Positions 17,284-26,315 of a DNA stretch of 64,000 nt are shown here, in pieces. Each line of letters begins with the position of its first letter. Positions within the stretch are counted from its first letter, which is position 1. The translations under genes and the position numbers were made by a program. Source of the DNA: Devosia sp. MC521 (lineage in GTDB: Bacteria > Pseudomonadota > Alphaproteobacteria > Rhizobiales > Devosiaceae); NCBI RefSeq assembly GCF_014127105.1, contig NZ_CP059902.1, positions 2,944,001-3,008,000 on the forward strand, in the 5' to 3' direction. The notes under the pieces are model-generated. The model saw only the letters and a program-made list of their open reading frames with translations, was not told where the DNA came from and ran no database searches.

Positions 17284-18765
17284 ATGATCCTCTCACGTCG
17301 CACCCTGCTGGCAACGACCACTGCCCTTCTCGCCATGACTGCGCTGTCACCAGCCTTCGCTGCCGACAAGACCAGCGTCACCGCCGCACTGGTCGCCGAG
17401 CCTGTCAGCCTCAACCCGATCTACGACACCAGCCTGCCAGCTTTGAACGTTTTCTATAACGTCTTTGATCAGCTGACCGGCATTGACGCCTCGGGCGCTG
17501 TTGTTCCGCGCTTGGCTGACGCGTGGGCAGCTTCGGAAGACCTCAAGACTTGGACCTTCAACCTGCGTGAAGGCGCCACCTTCCACGACGGTTCGCCTGT
17601 CACCGCTGAAGACGTGCTCTTCACCTATGAAACAGCCATGACCGACAAGACCTCGCGTCTGGGTGGCTATGTCTCAACGGTCGAAAGCATCAGCGCGGAA
17701 GGCAACCGCATCATCTTCTCGCTGAAAATCCCATATGCACCGTTCGACCGTCAGACGACGCTGATCCCGATCATTTCCAAGGCCGCGTTTGAGACCATGG
17801 GCGCCGAAGCCTATGCCCGCAAGCCCATCGGCAGCGGCCCATACTCCGTCGAAAACTGGGCCAATAGCGACACCATCACTCTTCAGCGCTTCGACGCCTA
17901 TTGGGGCAATAAGGGTACCTACGAAACCGTCATCTTCCAGCCGGTTCCCGATGAGACCACCCGCGCCAACTCGGTTCAGTCCGGCGATCTCGACATTGCC
18001 CTTCTTGGTCCATCCAGTGTTCCAGCCGTTGAAGGCTCGGGCAGCGCCAAGGTTGTACACCAGCAGTCCAACCGCGTTGTCTATCTGGGCTTTAACGCCA
18101 CCACGGCTCAGCTGAGCAATGCCAAGCTGCGTAAGGCTGCCGATCTGGCGCTAGATCGTCAGCTGCTGTCCTCGCGTCTGCTCAATGGCGCTACCGAGCC
18201 AGCTTCCCAGCTCGTCGCCCCTGTGTCCTTCGGCTACAGCCCGGACATCGCCCCCACGACCTACAATCTCGATCAGGCCAAGGCTCTAGTTGCCGAAGCT
18301 GGCTATGACGGCACGGCCATCCCCCTGACCTACCCAAATACTGGTCTGCCGCAGATTGATCAGGTTGCACAGGCCATCGCCTTCTTCCTCGGCGAAGCGG
18401 GCATCACCGTGACCCTCGACCCGCAAGAAGCCAACACCTTCTCCAATTCGTGGTTCTCAGCCTCGCTCGGTGGCTTCTACCTCCACGCCTTTGCCCCATC
18501 GGTGATGGACGCGGACCTGCCCTTCAACATGCTGCTCCGCTCTGGCGGTCAGGGCTATGCCAACAATGCTGACATCGACGCTCTGCTCGACGTTCAGGTC
18601 GGCACTGCAGCCCAGAACGCACGCGCCGCAACACTGGCTCAGATCAGCACCATCGTTACCGAAAACACCTTCTACGCACCGCTGTTCGTGGACACCTATT
18701 CCTACGCTGTCACCCCAGACGTCGAATGGTCCCCGCGTCCCGATGGCATGATCGTTTTCAACTAA
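17284..18765 (+). CDS. Extracellular solute-binding protein, family 5
   Basis: 493 residues from the ATG at 17284, preceded by CTGGAG. The signal peptide is about residues 1-27 (SRRTLLATTTALLAMTALSPAFA); the double Arg may allow Tat export, although Sec is equally likely. The SBP_bac_5 fold follows, with the family pattern ADAWAASEDLKTWTFNLREG then ATFHDGSPVTAEDV. Periplasmic receptor for the adjacent permeases. Family members bind peptides, nickel, glutathione or opines, so the ligand stays open. Confidence 0.92.
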   Translation: MILSRRTLLATTTALLAMTALSPAFAADKTSVTAALVAEPVSLNPIYDTSLPALNVFYNVFDQLTGIDASGAVVPRLADAWAASEDLKTWTFNLREGATFHDGSPVTAEDVLFTYETAMTDKTSRLGGYVSTVESISAEGNRIIFSLKIPYAPFDRQTTLIPIISKAAFETMGAEAYARKPIGSGPYSVENWANSDTITLQRFDAYWGNKGTYETVIFQPVPDETTRANSVQSGDLDIALLGPSSVPAVEGSGSAKVVHQQSNRVVYLGFNATTAQLSNAKLRKAADLALDRQLLSSRLLNGATEPASQLVAPVSFGYSPDIAPTTYNLDQAKALVAEAGYDGTAIPLTYPNTGLPQIDQVAQAIAFFLGEAGITVTLDPQEANTFSNSWFSASLGGFYLHAFAPSVMDADLPFNMLLRSGGQGYANNADIDALLDVQVGTAAQNARAATLAQISTIVTENTFYAPLFVDTYSYAVTPDVEWSPRPDGMIVFN

Positions 18766-18790
18766 TTCACTGATTTCAGAGGGATATTAA

Positions 18791-19450
18791 ATGGCTGAAC
18801 TCCACCCAATCCGCGAATACACCGGCGACGTTCCAAAGCACGAAACCGCCGTAATCGTTGTCGATATGCAGCGCGCCTTCTTCGACAATAACGATAGCCT
18901 GGGTCAGGCCGGTTTCGACGTCACCCCTTTGCGTGAAGCCATTCCGGGCACCATCGAGCTGGTCAACCTTGCCCGCGCCAATGGCGTGCCGGTGATCTTC
19001 ACCCGCTACGTTTACTCCCCCGGCATGGTCGATTTCGGTCGCAAATACGGTGCGAACCCAGAAGCCCGTAAGTCCACCAATTCGCTTGGCTACGGAACTG
19101 CCGAAATCGAGATCATCCCAGAGCTGAACGTACAGCCCGATGAAGTTGTCATCGACAAGTCCCGTCCAAGCTCCTTCTACGGCACCCGCCTTGAGCCAGT
19201 GCTCACCGGCATGGGCGTCCGCAACGTCATCGTCTGCGGCGTCACCGCCAATATCTGCGTGGAAACCACCGTCCGCGACGCAGGCCAGCGCGACTATGGC
19301 ACCTTCGTTGTTGCCGATGCTGTCGCCGAGTTCCTCCCAGAGCGTAAGCACTATGCCCTTTTCGGCATGGCTTGGTCCTTCGCCAACGTCGTCAACGTCG
19401 CCGACATCGCCCGCTCTTGGGCAGCGACTTCTGCAAGCGACGCTGCTTAG
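18791..19450 (+). CDS. Isochorismatase-like cysteine hydrolase
   Basis: 219 residues. The three catalytic residues of the family are visible: Asp in VIVVDMQRAF (about residue 26), Lys in VIDKSRPSSF (about 121), and Cys in VTANICVETT (about 155). Members hydrolyse isochorismate, nicotinamide, N-carbamoyl compounds or other amides. Isochorismate is unlikely in this setting. Being placed inside an ABC import operon, it probably acts on the imported compound as an amidase or N-carbamoylase; this is inference. It starts 25 bases after the binding protein gene with AGAGGG upstream, and ends in TAG. Confidence 0.88.
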   Translation: MAELHPIREYTGDVPKHETAVIVVDMQRAFFDNNDSLGQAGFDVTPLREAIPGTIELVNLARANGVPVIFTRYVYSPGMVDFGRKYGANPEARKSTNSLGYGTAEIEIIPELNVQPDEVVIDKSRPSSFYGTRLEPVLTGMGVRNVIVCGVTANICVETTVRDAGQRDYGTFVVADAVAEFLPERKHYALFGMAWSFANVVNVADIARSWAATSASDAA

Positions 19451-19458
19451 GAACACTT

Positions 19459-20886
19459 GTGTCTTCACTTTCACGCTCAGCAGGGTCGGGCCAATCTTTG
19501 GCCCGGCCGGCAATCTTGGTGGCGCTTGGGTTTGCCGGGGTCATCGGTGCCCTGATGCAGACCCTTGTGCTGCCCCTGCTTCCGCTCTTTCCCTCGATGT
19601 TCAACGTCTCCATCGCCGCCGCTTCTTGGGTGGCGACATCGACCATGCTGGTCGGGGCCATCGGCGCCCCCTTGGTTGGCTGGCTGGGTGACCGTTTTGG
19701 CCTCAAGTCGATGATCATGCTCTCGCTGATCGCCTTGGCCATTGGCTCTTTCATCTCCGCCCTCGCCACCGATTTCACTACCATGATCATCGGGCGCGTC
19801 CTGCAGGGCTTTTCTGTCGGCATCGTCGGCCTCTCAATGGCCATGTTGCGTCGCCTCTGGCATGTCGAAGGCCTGCCCATGGCCGTCGGCATCATCGGCG
19901 GCACCATCGGCATTGGCACGAGCTTGGGCGTGCCTTTAGCGGGCTTCATCGTCTCCTTCGGCACCTGGCAAACCCTATTCTGGATCATGGGCGGCTCCGC
20001 CGTCCTCGCAACCCTTCTCCTCTGGGTCGTCGTCCCCTCCGTCGCCCCCATCTCAAAGCAGCGCTTTGATCTCACCGGCGCGCTGGGCCTTGGCCTGATC
20101 CTTACCCTCATTCTTTTGCCGTTGAGCCTGGCTGCCGATGGCGAAATGTCCATTCCCATGAGCGCCACCCTGCTCATCATCGCCGCTGCGCTTCTCTGTG
20201 CTTGGGTCTGGCACCAGAACCGCACGCCACAACCTTTTGTGGATCTAAGCCTCCTGCGGGTTCCGGCCGTCTCGACCAGCCACCTCATCGCACTCTTCCT
20301 CGGTTTCGGCTTCTTCCTCAGCTTCACCGGCACCATCACCATCAGCCAAATGCCCATGCACAATGGCGTTGGCCTTGGCGGCACCGTCCTCACCACCGGC
20401 TTTGTGCAATTGCCCGCCAGCCTCATCGCCATTGTCGCGCCGCCCTTGGCCGGGCTCATGGTCGTCCGTTCAGGTGTCCGCGCCGCAATCGCCACCGGCA
20501 TAGCCGTCTCCATCGCAGCCTTTCTGGCGCGCTGTTTTTATCTCGATAACTCCATCTACGTGGCGCTCTCGACCATGTTCCTCTCCGGCGGCATTTCCTT
20601 TGCCTTCGCAGCCCTGCCCGTGGCCCTGATGAGCGCGACCCCCACCGACAAGCTCGGCGCCAGCAATGGCTTCAATATGCTCAGCCGCCAGATGGGGGCG
20701 GCCGCTGCTAGCGTCGCCGGAGCCGTTATCGTTGCGCTCCACCTTGATTACGTCACCCCCTCTGGCCCCGAAGGCTTTTACTGGCTCTTCGGCCTTGGCG
20801 GCGTGTCCACGCTGATCGCGCTCATCCTCGCTCTCAGCACCAAAACCCTCAATTCCGCACCCCTTTCGCAGGAGACATTGTCATGA
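19459..20886 (+). CDS. MFS transporter, DHA2 (14-helix) type
   Basis: 475 residues from a GTG preceded by TTAGGAA. About 14 membrane helices. MFS motif A is seen as GWLGDRFGLKSM after helix 2, and a motif-C-like GIIGGTIGIGTSLGVPLAG in helix 5, which is typical of proton-driven exporters. An upstream in-frame start at 19372 lies inside the hydrolase gene and is unlikely. Its 3' end overlaps the ATPase gene by 4 bases. An exporter within an importer operon suggests removal of a product or toxic analogue of the imported solute. Confidence 0.85.
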   Translation: MSSLSRSAGSGQSLARPAILVALGFAGVIGALMQTLVLPLLPLFPSMFNVSIAAASWVATSTMLVGAIGAPLVGWLGDRFGLKSMIMLSLIALAIGSFISALATDFTTMIIGRVLQGFSVGIVGLSMAMLRRLWHVEGLPMAVGIIGGTIGIGTSLGVPLAGFIVSFGTWQTLFWIMGGSAVLATLLLWVVVPSVAPISKQRFDLTGALGLGLILTLILLPLSLAADGEMSIPMSATLLIIAAALLCAWVWHQNRTPQPFVDLSLLRVPAVSTSHLIALFLGFGFFLSFTGTITISQMPMHNGVGLGGTVLTTGFVQLPASLIAIVAPPLAGLMVVRSGVRAAIATGIAVSIAAFLARCFYLDNSIYVALSTMFLSGGISFAFAALPVALMSATPTDKLGASNGFNMLSRQMGAAAASVAGAVIVALHLDYVTPSGPEGFYWLFGLGGVSTLIALILALSTKTLNSAPLSQETLS

Positions 20887-22541
20887 CTGAAAGCTCGAAC
20901 CCACTGCTCGTTCTTCGCGATGTGTCCATCGAATTTGAGACCTCGCGCGGCCCCGTTACTGCCGTCCGCAATTTCAATCTCACCCTGCCCGCAGGCCGAA
21001 AACTGGCCATCGTTGGCGAGTCCGGGTCCGGCAAATCCACCATTGCTGCCGCCATCAATGGCCTTCTGGCCGATAATGGCCGCGTCTCCACTGGCGAGAT
21101 TTTCTTTGATGGTCAGGACGTCACCAAGCTTGACCAAAAGGGTCTGCGCGCCCTGCGCGGCAAGAGCATCGGTCTCGTCCCGCAGGACCCGATGACCAAT
21201 CTCAACCCTCTTCAGCGCGTCGGCACCCAGATCGCCGAAGCGCTCGAAGTCCATGGTCAGGCCAATAGCACCCAAGCGTTCAACCGTGCCGTCGAACTGC
21301 TCGACATGGTTGGCATCAATGAGCCCGCCCGCCGCGCCCGCCAATATCCGCATGAGCTTTCCGGCGGCATGCGCCAGCGCGTCCTCATCGCCATGGGCCT
21401 TGCCTGCCGCCCGCGCCTCTTGATCGCCGACGAACCCACCAGCGCGCTCGACGTCACGGTGCAAAAGGTCATTCTCGAAGAGCTCGAGAGCCTCACCCAG
21501 CAGTTGGGGACCGCCCTCATCCTCATCACCCACGATCTCGCCCTCGCCGCAGAGCGCTGTGACGATGTGGTGGTGATGTATCGTGGTGATGTCGTTGAAA
21601 CCGGCACGGCCGCCGAGGTTATGGCCAATCCGCAACACGAATATACCCGCCGCTTGATCGCCGCCGTGCCAACCATGGTCACGCCACCGCTGGTCAAGCC
21701 TTTCCCCACGACCCAAGACACAAGCCGTCGACCCCTCGTAGAGCTTGTCGCCGTCCAAAAAATCTATCCCGGCCGTCAGGGCATGTTCTCCAAGGGCGCC
21801 GATTTCACCGCCGTCCAAAACTCCTCCTTCACCATCCAGCGCGGACAGACCGTCGCTGTGGTCGGGGAGTCCGGCTCAGGCAAATCCACCACCGCCAAGA
21901 TGCTGCTCAAAATCGAAGAGCCCACCTCGGGCGACATCGTCTTTGACAGCGGCACCATCACCCATTTGCGCGGCAAAGACCTGTTCGACTTCCGCCGCCG
22001 CGTGCAGCCCGTCTTCCAAAACCCCTTCGGCTCGCTCGACGCGCGTTACACCGTCCGCCAATCCGTCGAAGAACCGATGATCCTGCACGGCATCGGCACC
22101 GCCGCCGAACGCCGCGATCGCGTGGATGAGCTTTTGCAGCAAGTTGCCCTGCCCGCAGCCCTTGCCGATCGTCGCCCTGCTGAAATTTCGGGCGGCCAGA
22201 GCCAGCGCGTCGGCATTGCCCGCGCCCTCGCCCTAAAGCCCGAACTCGTCGTCCTCGACGAAGCGGTATCCGCCCTCGATGTGCTGGTGCAGGAACAAAT
22301 CCTCATTCTGCTGGCCAAGCTGCAAGAAGAGCTGGGCCTCTCCTATCTCTTCATCAGCCACAACCTCGCCGTCGTCCGCATGATCGCCCATCAGGTGCAT
22401 GTGATGAAAGCGGGCGCTATCGTCGAGTCTGGCACACCCGACGACATTTTCCTCAATCCGCAGCACGCCTATACCCGCGAGCTGATCGCCTCCATTCCCG
22501 GTGCAGCGCCGCCAAGCCACGCGCTCAAAGCGGCAAGCTGA
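20883..22541 (+). CDS. Fused dual-ATPase subunit of peptide-type ABC transporter
   Basis: 552 residues with two complete nucleotide-binding domains, equivalent to DppD plus DppF in one chain (GsiA/YejF layout). Walker A is GESGSGKST near residues 45 and 328. Signatures are LSGGMRQRV and ISGGQSQRV, and Walker B motifs are LLIADEPTSALD and LVVLDEAVSALD. The C-terminal oligopeptide-type tail LNPQHAYTRELIASIPG is present. It powers the two permeases of this operon. Start ATG overlaps the MFS stop. Confidence 0.93.
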   Translation: MTESSNPLLVLRDVSIEFETSRGPVTAVRNFNLTLPAGRKLAIVGESGSGKSTIAAAINGLLADNGRVSTGEIFFDGQDVTKLDQKGLRALRGKSIGLVPQDPMTNLNPLQRVGTQIAEALEVHGQANSTQAFNRAVELLDMVGINEPARRARQYPHELSGGMRQRVLIAMGLACRPRLLIADEPTSALDVTVQKVILEELESLTQQLGTALILITHDLALAAERCDDVVVMYRGDVVETGTAAEVMANPQHEYTRRLIAAVPTMVTPPLVKPFPTTQDTSRRPLVELVAVQKIYPGRQGMFSKGADFTAVQNSSFTIQRGQTVAVVGESGSGKSTTAKMLLKIEEPTSGDIVFDSGTITHLRGKDLFDFRRRVQPVFQNPFGSLDARYTVRQSVEEPMILHGIGTAAERRDRVDELLQQVALPAALADRRPAEISGGQSQRVGIARALALKPELVVLDEAVSALDVLVQEQILILLAKLQEELGLSYLFISHNLAVVRMIAHQVHVMKAGAIVESGTPDDIFLNPQHAYTRELIASIPGAAPPSHALKAAS

Positions 22542-22553
22542 TCACCCTCCACC

Positions 22554-22577
22554 ACGGCTGCGCCCCGGCGCAGCCGT
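22554..22577 (+). terminator. GC-rich hairpin at end of ABC operon
   Basis: ACGGCTGCGC, four bases, GCGCAGCCGT: perfect 10-bp stem 12 bases after the last stop of the operon. No T-run follows, so it may be a 3' stabilising stem or a weak terminator. Confidence 0.5.
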
Positions 22578-22707
22578 CAGGCGCGGTGACGAGATTTTCG
22601 CCAAAAAATATTCGCTCTACGACCGGCAAATATCTCTTTTTGCCATGCTGACTTAATCAGAGGATGCAATACGATACCGGCCATGCGGTCAGGGCAGTTT
22701 TTGTATT

Positions 22708-23850
22708 ATGTCGTTCTACGCCTATTATTTTGCTCTCTATGCCCAAATCGCAATTGGGATAAGTTTCATGCCGCTGTGGCTGCAGTCTGAAGGCCTCAGC
22801 ATCCAAGACATCGGAACCATCACTGCCGCCGGGGCCCTATTGGCAGTATTGATCAATCCCATCGTTGGCGGATTGGCTGACAAAACAGGGCAAGCCAAAG
22901 TCATCCTCCTTGGCCTCATCGCTCTTGCCCTGCTCGCCAATGCCGGGCTGCAGCTGGCCTCAACGCCGCTCGCTATAGCCGGTATCTTCCTCTGCTCGCG
23001 CTTCGTTAGCGCTCCGTTCATTCCCTTGAGCGAGTCCATTCTACTCGCCAACCTCGCCTCCACGCGGCTTGAGTTCGGCAAGGTGCGCGCTTGGGGCTCT
23101 GGCGCTGTTGTCGTCACCACGCTTCTGTGTGGCTATCTGATCGATTGGCAGGGCACAGCGGCCGTCATCGTCTTGGTCAGCGTTGTTCTGGTGTGCCAAG
23201 CCGTACTGGCCAGCGCCCTGCCGCGCAGAACCCGCACCCGCGATCAAGCGACCTCGCTTGCCACAATCAGCACCGCCATTCGCAACCGCAGTTTCTTGCT
23301 GCTCGTCGGCAGCGCCGCAATCGCGCAATCCTGCCATGGCGTCTTCTACGCCTACAGCACGTTCCGCTGGATCGAGGCTGGCCACTCAACACTCGCCATT
23401 GGCGCGTTTTGGGCGCTTGGCGTCGGCGCCGAAGTATTCGCCTTCGCGCTCTCAAGCCGCGTCTCCGCACGCCTCACTGCTGGCAAAATTATCGCCATTG
23501 GCACCATAGCAAGCGTTCTGCGCTGGGGCACCTTCGCCTATTCGGCAGATCTCTACCCCACGCTCTTCATGCAGCTCTTGCAAACTGGTTCGCTGGCCAT
23601 GACCCAAATCGGCGTCGCCACCTATATGCGCCGCAACATCCCGGTCGAAGCACTCTCGAGTGCGACCGGCACCTATGCCGCTGGGACAGGGCTCATCTCG
23701 GCCCTCTTCATCCTCGTCGCCGGACAGCTTCACGCCCTCGACAGTGCTCTGGTATTCTTATGCACCAGCATAGCCTGCATCTTCGCGGCTTGCGTCGCTC
23801 TCATCCTCGTCCGTACAGAAAACAACAGCGCGACACCAACATCACCCTGA
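22708..23850 (+). CDS. MFS transporter, HcaT/phenylpropionate-permease-like
   Basis: 380 residues with about 12 membrane helices. The N-terminal pattern FYAYYFALYAQIAIGISFMPLWL and the LSIQDIGTITAAGALLAVLINPIVGGLADKTG region match the MFS_1_like group containing HcaT and LacY-like carriers. Substrate unknown; group members include phenylpropionate and nucleoside carriers. It stands alone, 166 bases after the ABC operon, and is convergent with the opine-dehydrogenase-like gene. A terminator hairpin lies between them. Confidence 0.82.
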   Translation: MSFYAYYFALYAQIAIGISFMPLWLQSEGLSIQDIGTITAAGALLAVLINPIVGGLADKTGQAKVILLGLIALALLANAGLQLASTPLAIAGIFLCSRFVSAPFIPLSESILLANLASTRLEFGKVRAWGSGAVVVTTLLCGYLIDWQGTAAVIVLVSVVLVCQAVLASALPRRTRTRDQATSLATISTAIRNRSFLLLVGSAAIAQSCHGVFYAYSTFRWIEAGHSTLAIGAFWALGVGAEVFAFALSSRVSARLTAGKIIAIGTIASVLRWGTFAYSADLYPTLFMQLLQTGSLAMTQIGVATYMRRNIPVEALSSATGTYAAGTGLISALFILVAGQLHALDSALVFLCTSIACIFAACVALILVRTENNSATPTSP

Positions 23851-23910
23851 TACGCCAAAGCGCCTTATCGCTGATGGCCTTTCTGCCAATACCAAGTCAC
23901 TCAAAAAGTT

Positions 23911-23941
23911 AGAAGCTGGCCACAGTCCGTGGTCAGCTTCT
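23911..23941. terminator. Bidirectional terminator between convergent genes
   Basis: AGAAGCTGGCCAC, five bases, GTGGTCAGCTTCT (one G-T pair) lies between the MFS gene on plus and the opine-dehydrogenase-like gene on minus. Short A/T tracts flank it. Confidence 0.65.
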
Positions 23942-24004
23942 CATTATGCGACAGATATTCAGGGTAAGTCGCCAGCGCCCACAGTGCGGCCGCTGGCAAA
24001 AAGC

Positions 24005-25078
24005 TTAAAAGCCCTGAGTGAACTTCTGATTGATCTGATCGACCGACAGCTCGTCGATACCCAGCGCCACGGCCATGGTGTTTTTGGTGCGATAGTCGCG
24101 ATCGCGCATGATTTGATACATGTCGATGACACGTGTCACATTTGGCGTCTGAATGCCCGCAATGCGGCCAAAACGTTCAAGCGTTACAAGGTTGTACGGA
24201 ATCTCTTCCTCAACATAGCGGTGCTCGATCTTGCGCGGACCATTGCGGAAGGTGCGTTCGTAGGTCAGTGGGAACAGCACTTCACGAACAGTCGCGTCAG
24301 GACGCTGACCCTGGGTGAAAAGCCCAGCAGCGCTTGGGCTATCGATGCCAAAGGCCTTGGCGACAGCGCGGCGGTCTTGGTCGAGCGCATTGATCAGGCG
24401 ACTGATGGACTCGGTGACGTAGTAATAGCCGCACCATTCCTCACCCTCTTCCATGCGGGTGATATTGCCCATCACAAGGCCGGAGTGAACAATGCCGCCC
24501 ATGGCCATCAGGCCAACTTCCAAGGCGCTGCCAAAGCCCTTGAAGCGGTCACCAAAGGCTTCCGAGACAACAGCGATAGCGCGGTCAGTCTGGTCAGCAG
24601 GGATGGCTGAAATGCGCGCCATCTTCTTTGGTGGCACTTGCACAGCGTCATTTGGCCCAAGCTTACGACCCATGGTCATTGGACCATTGAGCACAGCAAT
24701 CAGGGTCTTCTTGCCCGCATCAGCCAAGAGCTTGGAGAGGTAGAGATCGCCCAGACCCATTTGACCACCGGTGATCAGCACGGTGTGCTCATCGGTCAAA
24801 TAGGGCACCAGCTGATTGAAAATCGAGCGCTGACCATAGGCCGGAATAGCGATCAGGATCAGCTTGGCGGACTCGACCAGAAGCTTTGGGTCTTCGACGA
24901 AATTCACATCGAACGTGCCGTTCACGCTGCCCGTCGTGGTGATCTTATTGTTCTCGCGCAGACCCATGGTCCCACGACCCGACGGCGACCAGAGCGTAAC
25001 GTCATTGCCGAGGAGGCGGAGCAAACAGGCGGACGTAAAACCAACGGCACCAGCGCCTGCGATAGCGACTTTCGTCAT
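24005..25078 (-). CDS. Opine-dehydrogenase-family NAD(P) enzyme
   Basis: 357 residues. The N-terminal Rossmann domain carries VAIAGAGAVGFTSACLL. The C-terminal octopine-dehydrogenase domain has ALEVGLMAMGGIVHSGLVMGN, including the conserved His region, and a Glu/Gly-rich EEGEEWCGYYYV. Family members reversibly join a 2-oxo acid and an amino acid by reductive amination (octopine, nopaline, related opines). Last gene of the long minus-strand island, next to a polyamine/opine-type ABC importer. Oxidative opine breakdown is therefore more likely than synthesis; this is inference. Confidence 0.82.
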   Translation of the reverse strand: MTKVAIAGAGAVGFTSACLLRLLGNDVTLWSPSGRGTMGLRENNKITTTGSVNGTFDVNFVEDPKLLVESAKLILIAIPAYGQRSIFNQLVPYLTDEHTVLITGGQMGLGDLYLSKLLADAGKKTLIAVLNGPMTMGRKLGPNDAVQVPPKKMARISAIPADQTDRAIAVVSEAFGDRFKGFGSALEVGLMAMGGIVHSGLVMGNITRMEEGEEWCGYYYVTESISRLINALDQDRRAVAKAFGIDSPSAAGLFTQGQRPDATVREVLFPLTYERTFRNGPRKIEHRYVEEEIPYNLVTLERFGRIAGIQTPNVTRVIDMYQIMRDRDYRTKNTMAVALGIDELSVDQINQKFTQGF

Positions 25079-25102
25079 GACAAAGTGTTCCTAGATTTGA
25101 GT

Positions 25103-26296
25103 TTACGAGTTGAGGCGCTTCGCCTTGGAGAGATCGCCATAGACCTCGCCTGCTTGGATGGATTTGAGCGCCATACGCAGCCGTCGCGGGTCGTCAGCAC
25201 TCATCGCAAACACGATCACCCCATCGTCATTGAGGTAAAGGGCCGAGAACTTCCCGTCCGCACGGTCGCCTTCTTCAACCACCTGCGTGGCCAGAGCGGC
25301 ATTGCCAGCCATCTGGAAATTGCGGCCGAACTGATCGGTCCAAAACCGTGTTGTCGGCGCATAGACTGTCGGCGTGCCAGACAGCGTTTTCGCCATGGCC
25401 GCAGCGTGGTCCATGGCGTTGTACCAGGTCTCAAGCATTGCGTGCGTTTTGGAGCCGTCATGGAAGAACTCGGCAACATCGCCCAGCGCATAGATCGCCG
25501 GATCGGACGTCTGACCGTAAGTATCAACAATGATCCCGCGACCGACCGCGAGCCCCGCCGCAGTGGCCAGTTCGGTATTGGGCGACATGCCGATGCCCGC
25601 GACGATTAGACCAGCCTCAAGCGCCTGCCCATCAGCCAAGACCAGCTGATAGCCCGCCTCTTTCGCCTCAATCGAGGAAAGACCGGCGTTAAAGTGAAAC
25701 GCGACGCCACGCTCGACATGGGCCGCTTGGAAAAAGTCACGCTCAGGCGCTGGCAGCAATCGCCCCATTACGCTCGAGGTGGCTTCAACGACATGCACGT
25801 GCACCCCGAGGTCTCGCGCCACGGAAGCCAGTTCAAGACTAATCACCCCGGCGCCAATGCAGACGAGCGAAGACCCCGCCGTCAGCTTTTGGCGGATTGC
25901 CAGAGCATCCTCAAAACTGCGCAGATAGGCCACATGCTCCGAGCCCGGAACAGCAAGCCGCCTTGGGCTTCCGCCCGTTGCGAGGATCAACTGATCATAG
26001 GCCAGCGTCTGCCCCGATTGCAGCACCACCACACGCTCTGCGCGATTGATCTCGGCAACCCGGCTATCGAGTAGAAGCGCAATATTGCGCTCCGCCCAAG
26101 CCTCCGGAGGGAGCAGATAGGGCGGCGCGGGTACATCCGCCAGCAGCACCGCCTTGCTCAGCGGCGGCCGATCGTAAGGCGCATACGCTTCCTCAGAAAT
26201 CACCGTCAGAGCAGTATCAGCCGAGGCTTTGCGGAGAGCCGTGGCCAGCGCATAACCCGCCAAGCCACCACCAATGATTACGATCGATTGTGTCAT
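25103..26296 (-). CDS. FAD-dependent ferredoxin reductase
   Basis: 397 residues from the ATG at 26296; a TTG at 26326 would overlap the upstream gene. FAD-binding IVIIGGGLAGYALATALR, then DRPPLSKAVL, the NAD-binding CIGAGVISLELASVA, and IYALGDVAEF are the class signatures of ferredoxin, putidaredoxin and rubredoxin reductases of oxygenase systems. It would pass electrons from NADH to one of the Rieske ferredoxins encoded at 31.4-32.2 kb. No oxygenase component is encoded in this window, so the final acceptor is unknown. Confidence 0.88.
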   Translation of the reverse strand: MTQSIVIIGGGLAGYALATALRKASADTALTVISEEAYAPYDRPPLSKAVLLADVPAPPYLLPPEAWAERNIALLLDSRVAEINRAERVVVLQSGQTLAYDQLILATGGSPRRLAVPGSEHVAYLRSFEDALAIRQKLTAGSSLVCIGAGVISLELASVARDLGVHVHVVEATSSVMGRLLPAPERDFFQAAHVERGVAFHFNAGLSSIEAKEAGYQLVLADGQALEAGLIVAGIGMSPNTELATAAGLAVGRGIIVDTYGQTSDPAIYALGDVAEFFHDGSKTHAMLETWYNAMDHAAAMAKTLSGTPTVYAPTTRFWTDQFGRNFQMAGNAALATQVVEEGDRADGKFSALYLNDDGVIVFAMSADDPRRLRMALKSIQAGEVYGDLSKAKRLNS

Positions 26297-26315
26297 GCCA
26301 AGAGGCCGCTCTTTG

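Noticed and set aside
19392..20513. 373-codon open frame antisense to the MFS gene
   Set aside because: Shadow frame of a GC-rich membrane protein gene; its Arg/Met/Pro-rich sequence has no sensible fold.
20778..21818. 346-codon frame antisense to the fused ABC ATPase
   Set aside because: Opposite conserved Walker and signature motifs on plus; no own start signals.
24638..25609. 323-codon plus frame across the opine-dehydrogenase and reductase genes
   Set aside because: Spans two real minus-strand genes and their gap; no ribosome site and no family features.
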